A DNA stretch of 64,000 nt from Bugula neritina (Eukaryota; Bryozoa; Gymnolaemata; Cheilostomatida; Bugulidae). The translations under genes were made by a program, and so were the position numbers. The stretch is from contig OZ037766.1 of the NCBI GenBank assembly GCA_964035545.1, positions 9,371,722 to 9,435,721 of the forward strand, written 5' to 3'. Shown in pieces: positions 59,901 through 64,000 of the stretch. Below the pieces are notes generated by a model, which ran no database searches, had not been told where the DNA came from, and was given only the letters and a program-made list of their open reading frames with translations. How positions within the stretch are numbered: position 1 is the stretch's first letter; each line of letters opens with the position of its first letter.

Positions 59901-62900
59901 CCTTGATATGTTTTCTCTAATATACTTTCTTTGTTTTTTGAAATTCTGTTTATGCTCTTCACAATTTGGTAAAAACATACACCATTTTGCAAGTTTCACT
60001 GCAATTTTCTAAATTCTTCATATGGTGGTTCTAGCTACGCTCCTGTGACTAATTATAACATTCCTAGTACGTTTGCCGCTCTGCGCTATCACAATAACAT
60101 ATAGTACCCTCTCGCACAAATTGGCAATCTATTGGATTTCTGCCAATATAATGTTCCCTGTTTTACATTAGCACTTAGCTGAATCATCTCACTATGTTAC
60201 AATAATAATATATTGAAAATGCCTCAGCACAACATAATTCTTTGTTTGTTTGGCAGAGTTAATTTCAGCTAAATCACTTCACTTTGCAGTCTTGTCAGTA
60301 AAGGTCTGTCTATAGCGCAGCAGGTGTATACTTTCAGTTTCTCTAATTCACATATGATTATTTTAAGTACATTGTATTCTATAAGATCAATTTAAGGTTT
60401 AGTCCAGTGTTCAGTATCTAATTATTATGCATGTATGTTGTCTTACTGTTGAACAAAAGTTAAAAAAAAACTTTACAATTATAGCCATATTTATTATACA
60501 TGCGTAGGATTTGCATAAGTTGACAAAAAAAATTGCAACAAAATAGGGTTGAACCATGACCAACCAACTCGTCGCTGACGCCTCTAACCTCTGGACCACG
60601 CAGTCATTATTCAAAAGACGCGCACTATATGAGTCACTATGATTACATAAATATTTCGCTCGCAAATGGGTTATAATTATTAGGCTGTCAATTCATGTTG
60701 ATAGCAGTCAACTGTTGCAATAGTCTCGGGTTACTAGCAAAGCTAATGGTTTTGAACAAATAACCCAAAAGTTTAAAAATAAGTAGCTTGCGTATTACTA
60801 GCTACAAAAACAGGTCTGAAATAGACTGGTAAAGCAAGCTCTTATTGTAGAATTTGCAGATGTGCTCTAAAATAAAACTTAAACTGTATGCTATTACATA
60901 AGTATTTGTATGCGAGAGATAAATGGACATTACTGAGTTTCTGGAAAACAACATACTTGAAGTTAACTTTGACAATGGTGTGTTATTTTCATCATAGCTA
61001 GCCTATAGCATAAATCTCTAATCATATGAATCTTTATGAAGCCCACAGCTCATGTAAGGGTGGCAATGTAATTTGAAATGAACAATTATGTTGCTGCATT
61101 GTGTCTAAGGTATATTAGAGAGCAAAATTTGGTTTTACTAGCCTACCCCAACGGCATTCTACAATGCAGCTTATATGCTGGCAGTTGTAATAAGTACTGC
61201 CAATAGCAAGGTTACTATCACTGCTAGCTCTGTGCAGCATGTAACCTCTTGAATAATTGCGCCAATTTTAAACTCATGGAAGTTGGCCAAGTTATCATAT
61301 CGCAGCCAGCCACCGGAGACAAAGCATCAGAGCTATTCATATAATATTATACTAATGCACTTGGTAGCAGAGTGGCTAATCTAATATAGTTCATAGTTCC
61401 ACACCCTTTACTTTGGGAATACAGCCTCTTTTTTTAGGTTTACCTTACAAAGCATGAAAATATCTAAACTGATATTCTGATAATTTAGAGGTACATTTTG
61501 AAAACTAGGTTAATTGCACTTGTTTGCACAACAACAATAATAAAATAGATATTATGCAGTATAATAAAAACACACATAATACTATATAATATATTACAAT
61601 GATAATAATATAATATTATAAGTACCATTACTGCATTTTATAAATCACATGATTGCCAAAAAAATGTATCACAAATTTTGTAATTATACATCAAAAATAG
61701 AACTAGCTAGGCAGCAGGTTAGAATAAAGTAAATTTTTAAAACATGAAATCATGATTTGACTATTGTTTTATTTAGGCCAACCAACCTAGGAATACAAGA
61801 TTGGGTTTTAGCTGACAGTTTATAACATTTAGCTTTTGAGCCAGCAGCACTGGCACTTGTGAAGTATAGGCAAAGTTAGTGAAGCGAGACTAACAAGCAC
61901 TCAAATACAAGGCATATTGAGACACAATAACAAGTCAGGAGCGTATAAATTGAAAAGAATGTGGAAGGGGGACTATGTTTTTCAACAAGCTATAACTTAA
62001 ACATGAATTGGCTTTTGAAAAAAATAAAAAAGTATATTGGAGAACATAAGTTTCTTTATCTTTTCATATTTTTTTTGTTCCTGTGACATTCAACCTGTTC
62101 GAGCTATCAGTGGAACATTGTTCATATAGAACATAAAGCACCTGGCAAAGAGCCAGAAAATGAAAAGTATGACCTTAAACCAACTGTGTACTACAGCTAG
62201 CCGGTATTCCTCCTCTATAGCTGGCCAATTGTATGTAACTTGCTGTTATAATGACTCTGTCTGTTATTAGATATCTTTATATGTGTTATGTACTATCTTT
62301 TGGTCTACTGATGTATGTGGTTAATGATGAATGTTTTTTTATCAGAAAGAGGGCTTTCTGCTGGTGGGGGCGGTGTGGTGGCTCGTGGAGCTACCAGCAG
62401 CACAGCATACAGGGTCGCGTAATTGACCCGGAACAATTGATAGTCAATTAGCGGGTTTGATAGTTAGCAGCAATAATAATTTTCCCGCTGTTAGTCAGTC
62501 GAAGTTAGAGTGCTGAATAGACTAGATGTGTAAATTGTCAGATGTATTTGTCTCGTTTTTGTAATGTATTATTGTGTGTAAAATATATACTCGTTCACTC
62601 GACTTATCTTGGTGCAGTTCTATAGCAAGTAATTAGACTCTCTGGATAGCATATCAACCCTAAATCTGAAAAACTTAACACTTGTACATTTGATAGAATA
62701 ATGTTCACGCTTGTAGTAATTACTGAAATGTTGTTAAAATATTATTTATATATTATGTGTTTATAGCTTAGCTAATACAACTGATTGAGTTAGCATTGCA
62801 AAGGTTTAAACAACAAATACCAGCAGGTTAATTTTTTATCAAGAAGTAATAAAATTTTAGATAATTACAATAACTTTAATTTTCAAACATTTTGAAGCAA

Positions 62901-63631
62901 TTCATTGACCAAATGAAAGAACCTAAACCGGAAACACAGACTTGGAAAGAATCTGATTTTCTCAAATGCAACCAATGTAAGATTTCTATTCAAGATGGTC
63001 ACGTTTATAAATGTGGGTAAGGAAAAATAATTTCTATCCCTACTTAAAAAGTTAACACGAAATATGCTTTTAATATGTCTAACAATATATCTACATATAT
63101 GAAACAACTTGTAAATATTACATTCAGGCTAACAATGCTGTAATGTATAAGAGACACTGAATTAACACCATTTTGAGATACAAAATTTAAGCTACTTTTC
63201 AAGACTATATAGGCGGCCAGTAGAAATATAACTAAATTTGACTATTTTACAAACTATTCTAGGCGTTGCTTAGCTGGTAAGACTACATAAAATTGTTGTA
63301 GAAATTTTTAGTGAAGAGCCTACATGTGAATTATGACCAATTTATTTGACACTTGCTTGAATTAATTAAACAGCTCATAATAAATGACCTACTCAGTTGC
63401 AGAGTAAGTTCAAAGGCCGGGCCATTAGTTGAGCCAACTGCAGGTAATATAATGCTTATGTTTACTATAATATACAGATCATGTGAGGACTACATACTGT
63501 GTGAAAATTGTGAGGACAAGTCTGAAGAATTTCATGACAAGAAACATCTATTTATGAAAATACACGCCCAGCATCCTTTATGCAAAGAGCTGCCTAAAGA
63601 AGTGGTTCTGCAAAGAGAATTCTACAAATGA
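50903..63631 (+). CDS. RING-ZZ-ZZ zinc-finger protein, gene D of the tandem cluster, with a retrotransposon in intron 3
   Basis: Exons 50903-51173, 51635-51734, 52467-52602, 62898-63016 and 63478-63631 encode 259 aa. The lengths of exons 1, 2, 3 and 5 equal those of gene C, and all phases agree, so the frame survives the 10-kb insertion in intron 3. Exon 1 is identical to that of gene C over its first 240 coding bases, including the RING with Asp in place of His (ECGDSFC). ZZ1: CDFC, KCGVC, VCEKC, with VHDVSH. ZZ2: CNQC, KCGSC, LCENC, with FHDKKH. The tail is HPLCKELPKEVVLQREFYK. Exons 2-5 differ from those of gene C at many positions. The splice sites around the insertion look normal; whether full-length mRNA is made through it cannot be seen. 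Confidence 0.82.
52645..52951 (+). repeat. 5' LTR
   Basis: 307 bp, starting TGTGGTGGC and ending AACTTAACA. It differs from the 3' LTR at four places: one near AATTGATAGC, two in the GCAATAATAGTTTTCCTGC region and one in CTCGTTTTTATAATG. Confidence 0.93.
52953..52970 (+). promoter_or_regulatory. Primer binding site
   Basis: TGGTGGCAGTGGTGGGAT begins one base after the LTR. It starts with the TGG expected to pair with a tRNA CCA end, and its pattern is like tRNA-Leu-type primer sites. The primer identity is tentative. Confidence 0.5.
52983..53936 (+). CDS. gag: gag polyprotein
   Basis: 317 aa. An N-terminal charged segment is followed by a retrotransposon capsid-like helical region (about residues 40-200, with FTGEEEVEQFIQEFSDVM and REHAAAVMKLAQIAYSDLP). 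A Gln/Ala/Pro-rich linker follows, then a CCHC zinc knuckle (CWECGNQGHFRRYC, 53826-53867) for binding RNA. It ends at TGA 53934-53936 and overlaps the start of the protease frame by about 110 bases. The frame is intact. Confidence 0.9.
   Translation: METENAGTQPPAVEGERRDNAVETMPVNHVVEERRVPRELTEDRYRLKAPTFTGEEEVEQFIQEFSDVMDVAQWPPRVALLKLRMALMDKAKPYGLGVDIDNIFASLRARFGLSATDARARLQRLRRDPRTPLREHAAAVMKLAQIAYSDLPPVNRERYTLDAFIASVDDLGLHHQFLARGVTIVEDALTEGEAYLLANQMHKSRGSSRQVEVDRADTAAGQGEETPAAAAVSQLATASKVTQLTDMLAKLIATLTPQTPVSTATEPVRPPAPPQGEAVSFCWECGNQGHFRRYCPFLNQGLNYRGPQMFPPPAGRR
53885..53929 (+). promoter_or_regulatory. Candidate -1 ribosomal frameshift signal between gag and pro
   Basis: The heptamer GTTAAAC (53885-53891) sits in the gag frame as G TTA AAC. 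A 5-nt spacer is followed by a perfect 10-bp stem, CGGCCCGCAG (53897-53906) with CTGCGGGCCG (53920-53929), and a 13-nt loop. A -1 shift here leads directly into the protease frame, which is the -1 frame. The same heptamer is the known slip site of equine arteritis virus. Confidence 0.75.
53891..54376 (+). pseudogene. pro: Protease-region frame, broken
   Basis: After the presumed -1 shift this frame runs through a Pro/Arg-rich linker and a segment FLPGKLEGKAVTFLIDSGCT with the retropepsin DSG triad at 54308-54316. It then reaches a stop at 54374-54376. The rest of the protease-like sequence (IVSQLKEDAILGMPFL) continues in another frame that becomes open just after 54366. A frame break of this kind lies between about 54355 and 54375, inside the protease, which a programmed shift would not explain. 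An active protease from this copy is unlikely. Confidence 0.75.
54367..58419 (+). pseudogene. pol: pol: reverse transcriptase, RNase H and integrase, interrupted by one stop
   Basis: The frame is open from 54367 to 56106, where TGA (56107-56109) interrupts it at the start of RNase H, and then from 56110 to 58419. RT: WSSPVVLVRKKDGSWRFCVD, STLDLLSGYWQV and the catalytic YLDD at 55561-55572. RNase H begins at LDTDASDQNVGA. The integrase has an N-terminal His/Cys zinc region (HKQAHAG, CEIC) and catalytic D (57004-57006), D (57184-57186) and E (57292-57294), the last two 35 residues apart, the DD35E spacing. A GPY/F module follows (KFVGPYVIV). The C-terminus of about 190 residues is Pro/Glu-rich and ends with a basic tail. 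Because of the stop, this copy cannot make full-length pol without readthrough. Confidence 0.9.
58661..59515 (+). CDS. Extra downstream ORF of the element: two zinc-finger motifs, Arg/Ser/Pro-rich segment and coiled coil
   Basis: 284 aa, intact, in the place where env lies in some Ty3/gypsy elements, but with no signal peptide, transmembrane segment or glycosylation-rich ectodomain. Residues about 83-103 fit a classical C2H2 finger (CQIC-x12-HVNAH). The next motif is CPC-x12-H-x4-C (FCPCGYNDV...RHRATGC). After a hydrophobic helix-like stretch comes a Ser/Pro/Arg-rich part (MKRRTRSPSPPLRRRRTLSP), then heptad-like helices (VEERLLRLQEEFTQL) and a basic C-terminus. Nucleic-acid binding and oligomerisation are plausible. 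The function is unknown, and how it is translated (spliced or subgenomic RNA) is not evident. Confidence 0.7.
   Translation: MRSCQAIQADNTAVYCTNTVETFSDYTRPATTRVRDRALPAPHPGEYANGDRPEPLRRRWRWVSPETEEQIETAWGSRGRTRCQICGEECASHCSLKLHVNAHLLLTFCPCGYNDVYPYPVTRHRATGCFSGENYVVDAKLYPEFLTLIRPLVKKAMLLAVLTSGFQRVLNNARQQSPLVSDRPQIAYTPEEFSYPEEGEVSPTPMKRRTRSPSPPLRRRRTLSPDPARLATVEERLLRLQEEFTQLAPDLLNTTTGLFQLKGSVGRIKRKLRTCQAKHRRAQH
59516..62373 (+). other. Non-coding 3' segment of the element
   Basis: 2,858 bases without a convincing gene. Base composition changes sharply near 59,600, from the GC-richer coding part to AT-rich sequence like the host intron. On the minus strand 60598-60545 holds an A-box (TGGTCCAGAGG) and a near B-box (GGTTCAACCC) with tRNA-like spacing, suggesting a nested SINE fragment. 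The segment ends in the polypurine tract. Confidence 0.5.
62362..62373 (+). promoter_or_regulatory. Polypurine tract
   Basis: TGGTGGGGGCGG sits directly before the 3' LTR, where plus-strand synthesis would be primed. It is G-rich with one C and one or two T interruptions. Confidence 0.6.
62374..62680 (+). repeat. 3' LTR
   Basis: 307 bp, the same length as the 5' LTR, with four differences (about 1.3 percent). It is followed by CTTG, the target duplication, and the host intron. Confidence 0.93.
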
Positions 63632-64000
63632 GTTGGACATCAATTATAATTGCAGCACCAAAACTTGAGTGCAAAAGACAAAATGCAAGTGTATGGAAGC
63701 AATTAACTATAAAATGCAGCTTTATATTGTATGCGATAGAAAAATTTGAATATAGTAAGCCTACTGCTATAATATGGTGAAAAAGCCTCAGCTGTTTTTG
63801 GTTGGTTTATTTTGCTTTTTGTGAAATTTAAAGTATAAATTTTTGGATGCTTGATTCTTTTTTATAACTCTCATCTTATGTCCAACAAAATACTCTTTTC
63901 AATGAACTATCTCAAGAAAACATTTCTAACTATTTCTATACATTGATTTTTAATCTTAATTTATTTTTTCAAAGTGGCTATATTCTACAAATATATATTA
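63632..64000. other. 3' flank of gene D
   Basis: AT-rich. It does not resemble the flank after gene C, so the duplicated unit ended near the stop codon or the flank was replaced. No fifth RING exon is seen before the window ends. Confidence 0.4.

Larger units (their letters stand above)
52645..62680 (+). mobile_element. Ty3/gypsy LTR retrotransposon, 10,036 bp, recently inserted
   Basis: Two 307-bp LTRs flank gag, pro-pol and an extra ORF, all on the plus strand. The duplicated target is CTTG (52641-52644 and 62681-62684), or ACTTG if the last LTR base is counted with the flank. Pol order is protease, reverse transcriptase, RNase H, integrase, which defines Ty3/gypsy. The coding part is GC-richer than the host sequence. 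Four differences between the LTRs indicate a young insertion. The protein-coding part carries two breaks, so this copy is probably not autonomous. It sits in sense orientation in intron 3 of gene D. Confidence 0.93.

Noticed and set aside
60545-60598. A tRNA gene inside the LTR element
   Set aside because: Only the A- and B-box pattern is convincing; no closed cloverleaf was found.
1-64000. CRISPR arrays, operons, Shine-Dalgarno sites or rRNA genes
   Set aside because: None seen; the window is intron-rich animal DNA, and its regular repeats are microsatellite-, minisatellite- or transposon-like without spacers.

Overview
The window is nuclear DNA of an invertebrate animal. It is AT-rich, its genes are broken by many introns with clear GT...AG borders, and it holds animal-type genes (a PDCD4-like MA3 protein, a neuronal-calcium-sensor EF-hand protein, a SMYD4-like SET/MYND protein, eIF3b). 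Repeats are abundant. A sponge or another early-branching or marine invertebrate is plausible, but the sequence alone does not settle the phylum. Exon models were built by hand; in every complete spliced model the exon phases add up without a break.

Layout. 1-554 (-): a partial exon of an unrecognised Ser-rich acidic protein. 617-4655: a TA-flanked MITE, hexamer-like simple repeats, a 428-bp fold-back element and a decayed LINE reverse transcriptase. 5454-11442 (+): PDCD4-like, 448 aa, nine coding exons, with a probable untranslated exon near 2546. 12699-17036 (+): NCS/recoverin-type calcium sensor, 198 aa. 17710-23321 (-): a CutC copper-homeostasis domain spliced in frame behind a 445-residue Ser/Glu/Pro repeat. 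23503-25434 (-): SMYD4-like, 643 aa in one coding exon. 27470-28610: a second set of simple-repeat arrays. 28810-34048 (+): eIF3b, 700 aa, 13 exons. 36383-63631 (+): four head-to-tail genes (called A, B, C and D here), each with one RING finger and two ZZ zinc fingers and with the same five-exon structure. 52645-62680: a 10.04-kb Ty3/gypsy LTR element in intron 3 of gene D.

The most unusual content is the RING-ZZ-ZZ cluster. Introns 2 and 4 cut the two ZZ domains at the same codon, so the second ZZ probably arose by duplication of an exon pair. Genes C and D share a 261-bp block around the RING exon that is identical, while their other exons differ. Both have Asp where the RING zinc-ligand His should be. 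The order RING-ZZ-ZZ suggests compact ubiquitin ligases with paired ligand- or degron-reading ZZ modules; that function is inference.

The LTR element has 307-bp LTRs differing at four positions and a strong candidate -1 frameshift signal between gag and pro (GTTAAAC, 5-nt spacer, 10-bp perfect GC stem). It also has a frame break in the protease, an in-frame stop in RNase H, an extra downstream ORF with two zinc-finger motifs, and a 2.86-kb AT-rich non-coding 3' segment. PDCD4 and eIF3b both act in translation initiation, but nothing here shows that their proximity matters.
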